Positions 44,025-56,259 of a stretch of 64,000 nucleotides of DNA are shown one piece after another. The notes beneath the pieces were generated by a model, which saw nothing but the letters and a program-made list of their open reading frames with translations, did not search any database and was not told the origin of the DNA. The stretch lies in the NCBI GenBank assembly GCA_012934845.2, contig WNNJ02003552.1, forward strand, positions 62,001 to 126,000, given 5' to 3'. Every line of letters begins with the position of its first letter. Positions within the stretch are counted from its first letter, which is position 1. A program made the position numbers and the translations under genes. Origin of the DNA: Pomphorhynchus laevis (Eukaryota; Acanthocephala; Palaeacanthocephala; Echinorhynchida; Pomphorhynchidae).

Positions 44025-44600
44025 TGATAAATCAAATAAGCTAACTGAGTTTCCGTATTTAATAAAATTATAACATAAACAAACCATAATAATGCTAAAT
44101 CAAAATTTATAATTAAATAATAAAATACATAATTGATATAAGATTTTTATAATTTAAATCAAGTTAAAATAAAAAATTAAAATTTAAAATAAAAGTCATT
44201 TTTATGAATTGACTAATAAATAACAGACGTTGCATAAGAAAATATTCGAGATTTTATATATATAAATATATATAATGAGTATGTATGTGCTATCGTTATT
44301 TTTAATTTACGTAGTATAAAATACGTAGATTCAGTTATCTTATCTGATTTATATAACACATACATACTCATTATAATTATATATAATTTTGTATAAGATT
44401 TTATACAATTTATATTTATATAATGATAGAATTTATAATTAAAATTAAAAAAAATCAAATTTTATGAATTGACCAATAAATAACAGACGTTTTATCAGAA
44501 TAAGGATTAGAGGTCATCAGGAGGAACTGCTATGCTATCAGGTTTCTGCCCCTAACTCCTCCTCCCAACATAGCAGGTGGGCCAAAATGTCGAATCTTCA
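44025..44600 (-). repeat. Naiad-like 3' tails, copy 5, split by a foldback insert
   Basis: On the minus strand the tail reads GGCCCACCTGCTATG through to ACGGAAACTCAGTTAGCTTA. A first tail (44030-44235) and a second (44455-44595) are arranged head to tail, with a foldback sequence between them. Confidence 0.75.
44250..44385. repeat. Foldback element inside a tail array
   Basis: ATAATGAGTATGTATGTG and CACATACATACTCATTAT are perfect inverted arms around about 75 bp that contain a second small inversion (TACGTAGTATAAAATACGTA). The same element sits at the same place in the array at 59945-60060. Confidence 0.75.
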
Positions 44601-45504
44601 CAACAAGCAGAGAAACCGTATTGAAAAAACATTAAAGAATTTGTTGTTAAACATTAGGTTCAAGCGGAAGCTACGTTTATGAATGGAGAACACAAAATTA
44701 TTGCAAATTGATGTATTTTTATTCCTTTTCAGTTTTGCTCTAAACCGATAGGTATAGTGGGTATAATCAATACGAATAAAAAACAGTAAGATTTTCGCTA
44801 CAATTTAAAAATGATTATTATTTTACTAATATGTCAAGTAAAATCTGGAATGTTGTTAGCCAGAGTGTATTGAATTAAAAGTCATAAAGCAGTGATATGA
44901 TAGCTGATTCTGCAGCGAAATCATCGAGTATCATCTAGCAAACTTGATTAAAACAAATGAAAGAATCCATTTAAGGACCATCAGAACCAATTCAATGATC
45001 TCCTAAGCAAATCACATCAGTGTAATATACAAAGAAAAATGCTGAAACGGACGTAGTAGATAGACACCATTTTGATAATCAAAGCTGTCCAAGTGAACTT
45101 GAACTAGTCAAACCACTATCAAAGTTGGATTGAGAAATAATCTAAGGTACAAAATAATTTGTTAATTAGTAATCGATACAAATTAATTAAACACGATTTA
45201 ATTGCTAAACATTTTGAAATCAATTTAATAAATGATTCTGAATTTAGTAAAATTTCAATTTTCTAATGCCATCATAATATTTACTGCAGCATATTTAAAA
45301 GCCAACACCAAAGTGGCAATCGGTTGTATGAAAGAATAGTTGTCTGTTCACAAATAATTTATTACGATGGAACGATTATATACAAAGAACAAAGTTCACT
45401 GCATTTTTCATTTCATTTCCGAATTGTTTGACATGAAATAAATCAAACTGTTTAGCATTAAATATAAAGAATGGCGTTTTATTTCATTCAAAAGAAATTA
45501 AGAA

Positions 45505-45745
45505 ATGCTTACTTTCAAACCTTGTTTAATCCTGATACTTGCTGTAGCAGTACATTTCATTGTAGTGACTTCGTTTGATAAAGAAGTATTCAAAGATTTA
45601 GATGTATAGAACATTAAAATTATATTGTATGTGATTATTTGCATTGCAGTCCGAACATGTGGATCGTAAACATGGTAAAAACATGGGAGCGTTTAATTCA
45701 ATAAAGCACCAAGACAGGGTAAATCTAATTCAAATAATTTGTTAA
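45505..45745 (+). CDS. Small secreted peptide gene with a 46-bp intron, copy 2
   Basis: Exon 1 (45505-45603) encodes MLTFKPCLILILAVAVHF, VVTS and FDKEVFKDLD. The intron (45604-45649, donor GTATAG, acceptor TTGCAG) carries in-frame stops and is 46 bp, so the peptide can only be completed by splicing. Exon 2 (45650-45745) then reads SEHVDRKHGKNMGAFNSIKH, QDRVNLIQIIC, stop. The unspliced frame would end at LDV after 34 codons. Exon 1 is identical to copy 1 except one residue, while exon 2 has changed at many positions and is four residues longer. The gain of a C-terminal Cys is notable. A secreted role is inferred from the signal peptide. Confidence 0.72.
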
Positions 45746-46421
45746 GGGCTTAAATCTTCTATAATCACATAAATAGCATTTCATAAAAGAAAGATTAAAA
45801 TATATGTATTTACTTGATAATTTGTTAAATTACGGAAACATTTTTGTTCAATTGTCAAATTATTTTGTAAATAAAAGATATATGAATATTTACATCTAAT
45901 AAATTTACCTTTCTTTTTAAAACGATATAGGTTAAAATTTATAAAAATCTTCTTATATTCTATTTATAATAACTTTGTATTACAGAATATAATATGTGGT
46001 TTATATTTTGCTACGTACTTACACATTATTTTAAAATCTTTTAATCACATTGAATAAAATGATACTCGAAATCATCCAATATTTGCATACTTCTCTTCTT
46101 TATATCAAAGTGTTCGTAGCAGATTTGTAAGTACAAACTCTTGTGTACATTTACTTAATAATTATGTCATATTGTAATTACAAAAAACCAAACTTTACTT
46201 TAAGTGATTAATGATAATTCCAACTTCAATCATTTATTTAGCAATCACTAGTATTAGGATCAACAGTCGACGTATATCCTTATCAAATTGTAATTGATTA
46301 ATGGTAACTTAAACTAATAATTTAAGTATGTTAAAATTCAGCCATTATCACAATTACTACTTTCAACAAGTGACATACATACTTACCAATTAGTAATATA
46401 ATGTCTTTAACTGATTTTATG

Positions 46422-46450
46422 CTGTTTCGACTAGTAAGTCTCATATTCAG
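46422..46450 (-). ncRNA. Degenerate hammerhead core
   Basis: On the minus strand: CTGAATATGA, GACT-TACT-AGTC as stem II, GAAACAGC. The first box has an extra or changed base. Related to 63211-63237 by the shared GAAACAGCAT. Also present in the partner duplicate at 62118-62146. Confidence 0.45.
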
Positions 46451-46489
46451 TTGTGCAGCAACTTTCTACTGTTGAGAATCAATCAAATC

Positions 46490-46850
46490 AAATCAGCTAA
46501 CTGAGTCTACGTATTTGATATAATAATAAACTAAACAAAACATAATAATGCTAAATCAAAATTTAATAATTAAATAATAAAATTAATAAGTTTTTATAGA
46601 TTTTCTATAATTTTAATCAAGTTAAAATAAAAAATTGAAATTTAAAATAAAAGTCAATTTTTATGACTTGAGTAATATATAACAGTCGTTTTATCACAAT
46701 AAGGATTATATGTCATCAGGAGGAACTGCTATGCTAACAGATTTCTGGCACTAATTCCTCTTCTCAACATAGCAGCGGGGCCAAATACATGCTAATGATG
46801 TATTTCCTCTGATCAAACTATCTAGTATCTTATTCCAATACAAAGTGTAT
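46490..46850 (-). repeat. Naiad-like 3' tail, copy 6
   Basis: Minus-strand tail with GTATTTGGCCCCGCTGCTAT and CTGAGTCTACGTATTTGATA (plus-strand view of its end). It is followed on the right by RT sequence of the same orientation. Confidence 0.8.
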
Positions 46851-47125
46851 TATTTATTATCCATCCATACAAATTTCCCACTTAAGAGTTTAAATTTATT
46901 CTTTATATTATTGTGTTGATTTATATATTTTACTATTTTCTGCTTGATGTTATTTTTATAGTAACCTAGTTTAAATATGCATCTATTAATTTATATATTA
47001 AATTATATTTTAAATGATTTTAAAGAAAGCCAATATTATTACGTATTGTTGCAATTCTTAAAATTTTATTATTTAATGTATTATATTTTATATTATATGG
47101 TATGCATGAATGCTCATGCAAACAT
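46850..47125 (-). mobile_element. Naiad-like RT C-terminal fragment
   Basis: The reverse complement matches 12935-13185: the C-terminal SGKFVWMDNK end, the INQHNNIKNKFKLL region and the HEHSCIPYNIKYN start (plus-strand GCATGAATGCTCATGCAAAC). It ends abruptly at about 47125, where the duplicated DNA continues with unrelated sequence. Confidence 0.75.
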
Positions 47126-47284
47126 ATGGATCAGAGAATATCAATAATTTCTTCTGATTATCTCATCATACCATGATCTTCCTTGCAATTTGTAATTTTA
47201 AACCGATAATTAAGAAGTTTACGGTATTGTATCTGTTTTAGAAAATTATTGAGATTTCTTCATTTATCTTTTGTGTGCTTGAAT

Positions 47285-47760
47285 AACGTTAGAAAAATAT
47301 TAATACAATATCGTAAAAATGACATTTTTAAATTTACAATAAACACATTTTGACATGAGTATTCATGGATACAAAATTTTACGTATTTTCAATATTTAAT
47401 GATTTTGATCTTCTTAGGAATCTTTTATGTTTTTTAATCAATAAATATTCTAAACTAGAATTTTATAATAATAAAACCAAACAATTAACAAATATTTAAA
47501 TAATCAAAATTTAATAAAAAGAATAAATTTAGACTGTTAAATTAAATTTTTTAATGGTAACATTGTAAATAATATAATTATCTCTGTGATAAGAAATGTC
47601 GGCGAATAATCAAATTACATAAGAAGAAAACATAAACAATTCTGACTTATAAATAATTATTAATTTATAAAATATCTAAATACTAAAAATATCTAAAAAT
47701 TAAGATATTAACATTTTTATATTTAAGTATTTTACAAAATATGTAGACTCAGATAAAATA
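47285..47760 (+). mobile_element. Diverged Naiad-like RT end and tail, opposite orientation
   Basis: Plus-strand YRKNDIFKFTINTF, HEYSWIQNFTYFQYLM-like sequence follows DDIFKFTRNIFLHEHS of the other copies, with many stops. ATGTAGACTCAGATAAAATA near 47740 resembles the tail end. It forms an older subfamily; repeated at 63600-63960. Confidence 0.55.
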
Positions 47761-49370
47761 TCTGAATTGTGTAAATATCTACTAAAAGATGCACATTGTA
47801 TGTAAACAATTTAACTAATAAAAATAAATTATTGTTAATTGTAATATATAATATTAATAACTTAATTATAAATACATGATTACATTTTAATAAAAGAAAG
47901 GTTTTATTATTTAAAAATAGTTATTTTTATTTTAATAAAAATAATTATTTCAATAATTACCAAGTTTTGATAATTTATCACAAGAAAATCATGAGAAGTA
48001 CTATTTATCACCCTTACGAATCAAAATATAAAGTTTTATTTATAAATAAATTTTACATTTAATTTGTAAATTTTTATTTTAAATCTGTTGCGTTTTGATT
48101 AAATTTTAATAATATGAATGTATTATATGCACTTTAAGTAAGAATAAAAATTGTGTTAACTCCACTATTTTATAACTTGACAATCGATAATCCGTGCATA
48201 GCATAATTTTTAATAAAACTCCTTATTTAATCAGAAAATTTATAAAATATTAAATTGCGTAATTGAATTTTACGAAATATTTAATCATATATATAATTGC
48301 ATTGTCGTGTTGAAATTAAAGCACTAAGTTACACATTAGTATGCAAATGTTATATTAATTCATTATTAGATAAATATGTTTTTATTAGATTAGTATATTA
48401 CATCAGTTTGACAATCAAGACATATTAACCAAATAAAAATTGTTGAATTTTGTATACAATTAACAATAAAGTTCATAGGAAGTATATGTTTATTTATGAC
48501 ATCGCCAACTTTGTAAAATGTAAAAAGTAAAATCATATAGCTGTTTTAAGCTACAAAGTTTGACATTTTGTATAACTAAGCCATTGTTAGCTAAAAATAT
48601 CTTTCAAACAACCATTTTTGGAGATAATTAAATGTTTTATCTCGCAATAAAAATATGTCTACTGACTATCAGTAGACATTTATAACATTTATATTTTATC
48701 TTTATATAACTAAGACATCGGCAGAAATATATTTATATACAAAGTTTATTACCTAAGGTTATAAACAGCTTAACGTATAGTGTAATTCATAGCGTATTTA
48801 TATAGTGTATATACTGTATAATATGTTTTACGTTTCTTATGTGTATACTTTGTAATTTACTTCTAGACTTTTCCTTAATAGAAGTAGTGTTTTACAGGGA
48901 CACTTTCAAGTGTACAAATATAAAAAAAGAATTTAGTGGCTGATGTTAAATTGCATTACGCACTGCCAAGTACAGAGCGCCTGATAAATTCTTTCTGGTA
49001 ATTCAGATTAAAGTTAGTTTCGTTTATAAGCTTTAGACAATGTATAAGCGCGTGTTAACGTGGCTATAGATGATAATTGTGGTCATGGTACTGATAAACT
49101 GTTAGAACGAAACGCATCTGCCGTTGTTAATGTTTATCGTCAATCATAGGACTACGTAGCAATTTGGTCATATTTCTTGTTACGATGAGAATATATAGAA
49201 GGCTGTCCGGTGTTTATGCCTCCTTGTGGAAAAACATAATGATTTATTTTTGAGCACACCAATGTGTGTCATATATATTTTTATATATAAGGTCTTGACC
49301 TAATTGGCAGTCGACCACAAACGTCATAAAGCAAAAGAAAAATAAAAAGAAAGTATCAACAAATTCCTTG
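47760..49370. other. AT-rich spacer
   Basis: No gene or repeat with a match elsewhere in the window was seen. 48940-49370 is less AT-rich and probably includes the 3' flank of the RTE-like LINE. Confidence 0.35.
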
Positions 49371-49379
49371 CTTCTAAGC

Positions 49380-51520
49380 TACTCGTTCCGTTGCCAGTCG
49401 CTTTAATATAGCCAACAAATTATAACGGTACGTTCGCAATCCAACGCCGGTCTTCTGAAATATATACAGTCGTGCCATTTGCTCGAGGCTTCTTTTGAGA
49501 CTTTAACTCATCAAATAGGACATTTTCATGATTATTTTGGTGTATCAAGAAGCGTTAGTTTAGGAAGACCGTAGTCGTCCATCCTCAATACTTGACCACC
49601 ATACATCCATCGACGACGTGCAATCGTATTGTTGATAATTTCAATCTGCGTGCAATTCTTAAGAGGAAAATGTGGTCACCCGACTCTAACTTGCGAATCA
49701 CTACATTTTTTGTCAGGCCAGGTTTCAAAGCCGTATAGTAGTACCAGACGCACTATTTATGCATATACTTTTATCTTTGTTTTGAGGTTAACGTCGCGTC
49801 GTTTCCATAATTTCGAAAATCCGTCAAACGCTCGATTAGTCTGACTGGGTTTGAGAGTATGTCCTCTTCTGTGTCAGCGTTGTCTGATATTACACATCCT
49901 AGATAGGTGAATGAGTGTACACACTTGATCGATTAATGCTCTATAGTGCCAACTTCTTCATGGGTCTTGACTCAGAGTATCTTACATTTTGTTGGAATTC
50001 AAGTAGAATCCGACCTTCGATGCTGCATCGAATGTTCTAGTAATAATTCTTCTTAGGTCTACGAAAACTTTGGCAATTAGTGCAATGTCGTTCGCGTAAG
50101 TTAGGTCACAAATACGCTTCCCTTGTTTACCTATTTCTATGCATAACGAGGATCTATTGGGTCGCTATTTAGTATTTTATCAACAAAACGATGTTAAACA
50201 AAGTTGAAGCTAACACGCTACCTTGTCTCACCCCTGTCATGAATTGAATTTTCTCATTTAGTTGTCCTCTCACTCTGATTATAACGTTCGATTGTTCGTA
50301 GAGAGCCTTCACGACTGCAGTTATCTTCGCAGGGAACCCACCATCATATAGAGGCCACATACTTTCTCTGCAAACACTGTCACACGCGGTTTTAAAATCC
50401 AGGAACGCTATCACTGTCGGTTGTCTAAACTCATTTCGAGTACACATCACAAGGAAAATGTTTGGTCAAGACAGCTATGACCCTTTCTTGATCCTGCTTG
50501 ATTCTCACATACTTACTGTTCTCGTACTGGCCGAATGCGCTCCAGTATGCTTAATTCGAGAACATTGTAAACGACAAGAAGTAACGATATTAGACAATAA
50601 TTCTCGTATGATCTTGCATTTCTTTTTGTAAATCGGCATAATGATCGCCGTTTAAAGATCTTCTGGAATTCTAGATACGTTCCATTTGGATTCAAAAAAA
50701 ACTACGAGTTTCTGATATAATGTGATACCAGAAGCTTGTAAGATTTCAAAAGTTATCCGATCCAGACCTGGAGCCTTGTCTTTCTTCATGCGGGTGATAC
50801 AATATTGTATCTCAGTTGTCGTTGGAGGTTGAACGTCGAGGTCTTCCACAGTTGCATTATGGGTATTCTGACTTGCATGCGGTCTGTTTTCGCTATATAG
50901 CTCTTGATAATATTCATCCAAAATTCTCAGTTTTGCATCTGTGTTGCATGCGATATCACCTGCCTTATTGCGTAATCCCGACAGCGAGCACGTGTGTTGC
51001 CGCGTGATAGTTCTCACGGATTGGAATAATCGTATGCTGTCACCACATTCAGATGCAGCTTCCGCTTTGGAGGCAATGCTGCCACAATATGCGTCACGGT
51101 CAATCCTTAGGTTTTGTTTTAGTAACTTACTATAATGCCTAACTTGCGATAAATGATCAGAATTCAGCGCATGCTTTCGCTCAGCAGAGATCACTAGTGT
51201 ATTCGCAGATATCCACGAATGTGTATACCGTCTCCTACTTAGAAGATAACTATCTGCAGGTGAGTGAACCGATTGCATAATAGGTCCCACATTTCATCAG
51301 GTGATGTTTGTAGATCACATTCGGCATTTAGTAAGTTTTCCCATTTTGTTACTCTGAATTTCTCTCGAATCGAGGAGGTATTCAGGAGTCGGCTATCGTA
51401 AGTCGTGGATTTGGGTATCTTACTTGGCGCCGGAAATCGTGACTTCCCTACACACACTAGCACTAGGACATGATCCGTAATTATTTCCAACCCCCAAATG
51501 CGGCGACTATTCAATAAGGA
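49380..51520 (-). mobile_element. RTE-clade-like LINE (broken)
   Basis: Minus-strand frames give, in order, a region before the RT (LFQSVRTITRQHTCSLSGL, ILDEYYQELYSENRPHAS), MKKDKAPGLDRITFEILQAS, IAFLDFKTACDSVCRESMWP, LYEQSNVIIRVRGQLNEKIQ, TGVRQGSVLASTLFN, a changed YADD region (YANDIALIAKVF near 50100), FYLNSNKMKIL, FTYLGCVISDNADTEEDI and LTDFRNYGN. DFKxAFDSVxRxxLW plus TGVRQGCVLSPxLFN is typical of RTE-like elements. Frames shift at several points (about 50690, 50500, 50160 and in the 3' third), so it is inactive. The apurinic endonuclease part is missing or beyond recognition at 51240-51520. Confidence 0.78.
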
Positions 51521-51605
51521 GGGTCGCCTCGTCTAGGAATGATAAGGACGTCTGCATTGCAAGTAATCAAACTCGGGTTTTTGGCAACATTACGATTATA
51601 AATAC
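51510..51605 (+). repeat. Fragment related to the SINE-like segment at 33930
   Basis: CGTCTAGGAATGATAAGGAC, AAGTAATCAAACTCGGG and TTTTTGGCAACATTACGATT align with CGTCTAGGAGTGATAACGAA, TGTAATCGAACTCCGG and TTTTTGGCAAAATTCTTGAT. Confidence 0.65.
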
Positions 51606-51717
51606 AAAGAATTCATTGCATTGACTTCGAAAGCGCAAGTTACGTAATGCAATTCACATATATTAAATTCTTTTAATTTAATCTATATATAGTATGCTTT
51701 TCATATGTACACATCGT

Positions 51718-51776
51718 ATGTGCTGAAAACTGATAAGGCTTTTCAAAGTCGAAACGGTATACCGTCTTGCAGTGTT
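51718..51776 (+). ncRNA. Hammerhead ribozyme candidate with complete stems II and III
   Basis: CTGATAA (51730-51736; consensus CTGATGA, so one core base differs), stem II GGCTTT-TC-AAAGTC, GAAA, stem III CGGT-AT-ACCG, then TC with cleavage expected after C 51766. CTG upstream and CAG downstream can pair in stem I. This is the best formed hammerhead-like fold in the window. The core G to A change should impair cleavage. Confidence 0.6.
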
Positions 51777-51859
51777 AAACATGAATTTCTAAATGTATAG
51801 AGAGAAGCATATATGCGTAATAGACAGTCCTGTTTAAGTATCAAGGCAATACTTTAAAA

Positions 51860-52205
51860 AATAAATTTAAACAGTTCGGTTGAAATTTTTTATTGATGGA
51901 TAATAAAAAATATACTTTATAATAATTATAAAGAAAGCTGATAGCATAGCAGTTCCTCATGATGATCTCTAATCCGTATTATGATACATCGTCTGTTATC
52001 TATTAGTCAATTCATAAAAATTGACTTTTTTATTTCAATTTTTAATTTTAACTTGATATAAGTTATATAATGCCTTATTACAATTATTTATAGTTATTTA
52101 TTATATAATTATTAAATTTTGATTTATTGATCTAGCATTTTTATTTTTTTTATATATTTATTTATTTTATTATTTTATAATTATATCAAATACGTCGACT
52201 AGGAT
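51860..52205 (+). repeat. Naiad-like RT stub and 3' tail, copy 7
   Basis: A short RT end (TTTTTATTGATGGATAATAAA) is followed by a tail lacking its first hairpin; it retains GATAGCATAGCAGTTCCTCA and ends ATACGTCGACTAGGATACTT, abutting the cecropin-like exon exactly as at 23325. Confidence 0.78.
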
Positions 52206-52222
52206 ACTTATTTATTTAGGAT

Positions 52223-52405
52223 ATGAGTACAGTTTATCAAGTTCTTAAAGATCGCGATAAAAGAGGATTAAAAAAGTTTAGGAAATCGATTAAGAAGAGA
52301 CTCAGAAAATTGGAAGAATCGACGAAAAAACGAGCCAAAGAAGTAGAACAACATGGAAAGAAAGCAATCGCACCAGCAATTGTTGCAACTTTATCGGGGA
52401 AATAA
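52223..52405 (+). CDS. Cecropin-like basic peptide precursor, copy A2
   Basis: The 60-residue frame reads MSTVYQVLKDRDKR, GLKKFRKSIKKRLRKLEEST, KKRAKEVEQHGKKAIAP, AIVATLSGK. Compared with copy A1 it differs at Q9K/N10D, K20R, Y44H and E48A, changes that keep charge and hinge. The RDKR processing site, the basic helix and the C-terminal hydrophobic helix are intact. As in A1, no signal peptide is in the exon, an acceptor-like TTATTTAG precedes the ATG, and a PLE tail lies directly upstream; no signal exon was found in the 300 bp beyond it. Confidence 0.68.
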   Translation: MSTVYQVLKDRDKRGLKKFRKSIKKRLRKLEESTKKRAKEVEQHGKKAIAPAIVATLSGK

Positions 52406-52689
52406 CCCAATGACAACTTTTAATAAAATATGTTTAGTATCAATAAAAATACAAAATACGCTTAGTATAATGACAATTTAAACAATCGATATCATGAATC
52501 TTTGATATAAAACGTTTTCACTATATTTCTTCGTTCCTATAAATTTACAAATAATTATCCACTTCGAACTTAGTAAGCTTGTCATCGTCCGTTATTTATT
52601 AGTCAATTCAAAACATTTGACTTATATTTTAATTGGAATCATGTTTACAACTTTAACATTGATCTCCTTGAAGTTTTACATTTACCCTA

Positions 52690-52800
52690 AAAAGCGAACA
52701 ACCAAACGACAAAGGAATGTACAGAAGAGAGCGAAAGAAGTTGGAGCAATTGAATAGAAAGCGATTGCGCCAAACCTAATCAAAATTAGCTTTTAATGTA
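52690..52800 (+). pseudogene. Decayed cecropin-like copy B2
   Basis: Same as 23800-23912: NVQKRAKEVGAIE, stop, KAIAPNLIKISF. The shared stop predates the duplication. Confidence 0.7.
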
Positions 52801-53604
52801 TAATAATTTCATGTGATATATTGTGTTTAAGCAAATTGTACGATGGAGATTTTACAATTCTTAGATTGTCATTGCAAATTCTGATTCAGTCAATCTAATA
52901 TTGATTACAAAAGGTATGGTATTATATACGACGTGTATTTAATTATTAAAATTATTAAATTGAATTTAATTATTAAAAGCTAATAAATTCTTTATTAGAC
53001 TATACTGTGAAGGTATACAAATTGTAACCGTCCTTATTGAATTAAGCAACACATAAAATTATGAAATTAATCTTTATCTAAGATAACAATTTCTGAAAAT
53101 AATAATTTAAATTAATAAAGATATAAAATTAAATAATAATTATATTTAAATAATATAAATAATATTATAATTTAATTATTTTCTGTAAGCATTCAATGTG
53201 ACAGCAAATGTATTTTGCATAATAAACTCAACTAACAAGTTATTATAAATTATAATATAATTAATATTAATAATACTCTACAAGCTAGGTTTTCTAAGAA
53301 GAAATTTCCTTGAAAGGTGATAAGTAATTAGACATTTTTAAAATTTGTTAAAAATTAACTTTGATTTATATTCATCTCTGTAATAATTGAATTTTTTATT
53401 TAATAAAGTTAAATTAATAAAAAAACTCGATTATAATCTAAAAATTATATTTCTATAATACGTAACAACCACTAGATATTTCTGATTTTCAATCATTTTT
53501 TAATTTGTATATTATATTAGAGATAATATTATTTAAATCTTTTATATTAGAGATATTATTATAAATAATATAATATGCTAGGTATTCTTGAAAACAAGAA
53601 GTAA

Positions 53605-53705
53605 ATTTAAAATCTGGAAAATTAGGTGAATTAGAGAGCGATATAAGTTGAAGCAATGAAATAAAAGTCAATTGCAGAGTCAACTTTTTCCGCAGTTACA
53701 CATAC
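53605..53705 (+). pseudogene. Decayed cecropin-like copy C3
   Basis: GGAAAATTAGGTGAATTAGAG, AAGTTGAAGCAATG and TTTCCGCAGTTACA match copy C2 at 39040 and, more distantly, the 42292 gene. Confidence 0.6.
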
Positions 53706-56124
53706 TTCGTATTTTTTATAAATTATTTGTACAATAGTTATATTAAACGACTAATAAAAATGCAATTTTTTTGTGCTTTAAAATTTTGATTCTTATAGTT
53801 ATCATTTGAAACAAAATTATTTATATTGGCTTTTCAATTAAATGTTTGAAGTTAATTTAATTTTGACATATAAAGTGTTAATTTAAAATAATAAATAATT
53901 TTAAGAACAGACACGTCACATGATAAATGATGAACATAAAAGTACGAAACCACAAACAAGAAAATTTATTTTATAACAATATTAAAATGTTAAAAAACAT
54001 TAAAATTATTATATTAATTAAAATAAAATAAAAAATAAAAATTTTAATTAAAATAATTAATATTAATTATTAATAATTGATTTTTAAAAATTAATCAAAT
54101 AACAAATAAATATTATCAAATATTTTTGACAAAATCCACACATCGTTTGAAATGGTATGATTCCAACATTTTATTTGCTTCTAAAATATAAAATTTTACA
54201 TGAAAAGATAAACGGTTATTTTTTTAATATTGACATGGCATTGTAGATACAAAATAGAATTCTGGAAACATTTTTCATAGAAAATGAGTAAAATAATGTT
54301 TATGGAGAGAGCAGTATAAAAAATTTATACTGTAAGAGAGAGGAATGAAAACATTTTTCCAAAGTTAAATAAATTCGATAATGATTATACACTATATTCG
54401 AAAGATTCATGTTAATGTACGGTAGTTTTACTGAATGAGCTTTAAAGAGCTATTAATGAGCTGTTAAGAAGTTTAAAATGGGTAGAAAGTAAGTGAATGA
54501 GTCAATGCTTTAATGATATCATTGTTACAGCTTACTAGCTGATCGAAAGCAAGTGAGTATATAGAATGGTATACCATCTAAATAAATCTTTTAAAATGAA
54601 TTCTATAAAATATACCGAAAATCGTATACTGTTTTTACACTTTTCTTTTATGATATACAATTTTATTAATAAAATATTTAATATTGTCGAAAAAATTCAA
54701 TGTTATGATATTACTTAAATATTTTGATAATTATTTCCTCATGAGAATTTTAGAGATTTTATACAAAACTAATTAAAACATAATTTTAAATAAATATTAA
54801 ATAAATTTAATACAAAAATTTATTTGAATTTAATTTTCAAGTAATTTAAAAATTATATTTTTTAGTAATTATTTCAGCTTGTTGGAGAGAACGCTTTTAT
54901 TTTTGAGCGATTTAATAAACTCCGTATTGCAAATCACGGTTTAGGCAACACTTGCCTGAATTTTTAATTTTCTTTCTTTGACAATGATTGAACCCATTTT
55001 CTACGATTTATAAAACTACGAAATTTGTTTCTCTTTATGAATTTATATGATAACATTCTCACAGCATTTGATATACCTATTACACATTATCGTGAGTAAA
55101 CTAATGTCGTCTAAAGGTTTAGACAAAAAACGGTTTTTTTCGTCAAAATGTTATTTTAGAAAAGCATTTTATTAATGTCCTCTTCTTTTACGCATCAGCT
55201 GCATATAAATTCTTTAAGTCTTCTAATTTTCTCATCTTTTGTGGTTTTGTCAATTCAGATAAATATTACATTTTGCTCTACCTTCTATTTCTGTAAATAT
55301 GTTTTACCATTTTAAAACTAATTTTTAAATTTATTAGAAATCACTTTTAATACTACTTTAATGATTTGACGCTATTTAAATAAATGCTATTTAACGTTTA
55401 GCTAAACTTCTATATTATATTAGTTTTTTTCGTTATATTGTGTGATCTTGCACATTATAATTTTGTGTTTAACATTCAATAAATTATTTATTATTCTGCT
55501 CATATATGTAGAATAAAATAATATTATTTAATACTATATATTTTATATCCGTGATATATATTTGTAATATTAAAGTTCGTCTTTTGCAATTTGTAGGTGT
55601 ATCAGTACAAAAAATTCTGATAAAATTATATTTTATCAGAATTTAATCGTTAAGAATTAAAATTTTGACAAGCTCAAAAACACTTATTGATATAAAGGGT
55701 ACTTATAAAAATATACTTATAGAATATTTTTATATGAAAGTATTTATTTCTATTTCTTTATCGTTTGTAAATTTAAGGAATGTAGTACGGGAGTGAAAAA
55801 TTTATTTCAAACATTTATAGGATTTTGATAGATTTTGTTATCAATTTCAGTAAATTATAAACAGTTTTTTTTTAAAGATTTAAAAAATAATAAACCGTTT
55901 TATTATTTTTTGCAGCTGATAGCAGAAGTGATCGAAATACTATGAATTTTTGAAATAAAACTTCACTCCATTTCTTCGCTTCTATAAATTAAAAAGTAAC
56001 TTTAAACTTGCTACGATTATTATTATAAAATTTATAATTAATTGAATATTCTTTGTATTTCCATAAATTTTTACATTTACTACCTTTTGCAAAATGGTTA
56101 TTGTTTAGAGATTTCGTTTAGAGG

Positions 56125-56259
56125 ATGGGATTTAAGAAGTCACTGAAGAAGCGAACTAGAAAATTAGAAAAATCGGTGCAGAAGAGAGCGAAGGAAGTTG
56201 AAAAACTAGGAAAGGATGCAATCGCACCAGCTGTTGTTGCCGCAGTTACAATTTTATAA
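56125..56259 (+). CDS. Cecropin-like basic peptide, copy D2
   Basis: The frame encodes MGFKKSLKKRTRKLEKSVQK, RAKEVEKLGKDAIAP, AVVAAVTIL, stop (44 residues). It differs from copy D1 by N16K, I28L and T43I. All changes are conservative for a cationic amphipathic peptide. The same acceptor-like TTTCGTTTAG lies before the ATG. Neighbours are the same as in D1. Whether it is transcribed and from which signal exon is unknown. Confidence 0.66.
   Translation: MGFKKSLKKRTRKLEKSVQKRAKEVEKLGKDAIAPAVVAAVTIL

Larger units (their letters stand above)
44600..47640 (+). repeat. Segmental duplication, copy 1 (partner 60270-63960)
   Basis: Shared stretches include CTAAACCGATAGGTATAGTG, TTTAAGGACCATCAGAACCA and AATTTCTTCTGATTATCTCA. 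It carries the micro-intron peptide gene, a donor-context segment (46090-46137), a PLE tail and RT fragments. The partner has about 610 extra bp (62820-63440), so this copy has a deletion or the partner kept an older junction. Confidence 0.85.
51960..53970 (+). repeat. Segmental duplicate of 23090-25440
   Basis: Collinear and near-identical, including tail, gene A, decayed copy B and decayed copy C. It lacks the (AT)n array and the MITE present in the other copy. Confidence 0.88.

Noticed and set aside
44213-44458. Open frame of 81 codons on the minus strand (and its twin at 59887)
   Set aside because: It reads across the foldback arms and AT-rich tail; low-complexity composition, no homology pattern.
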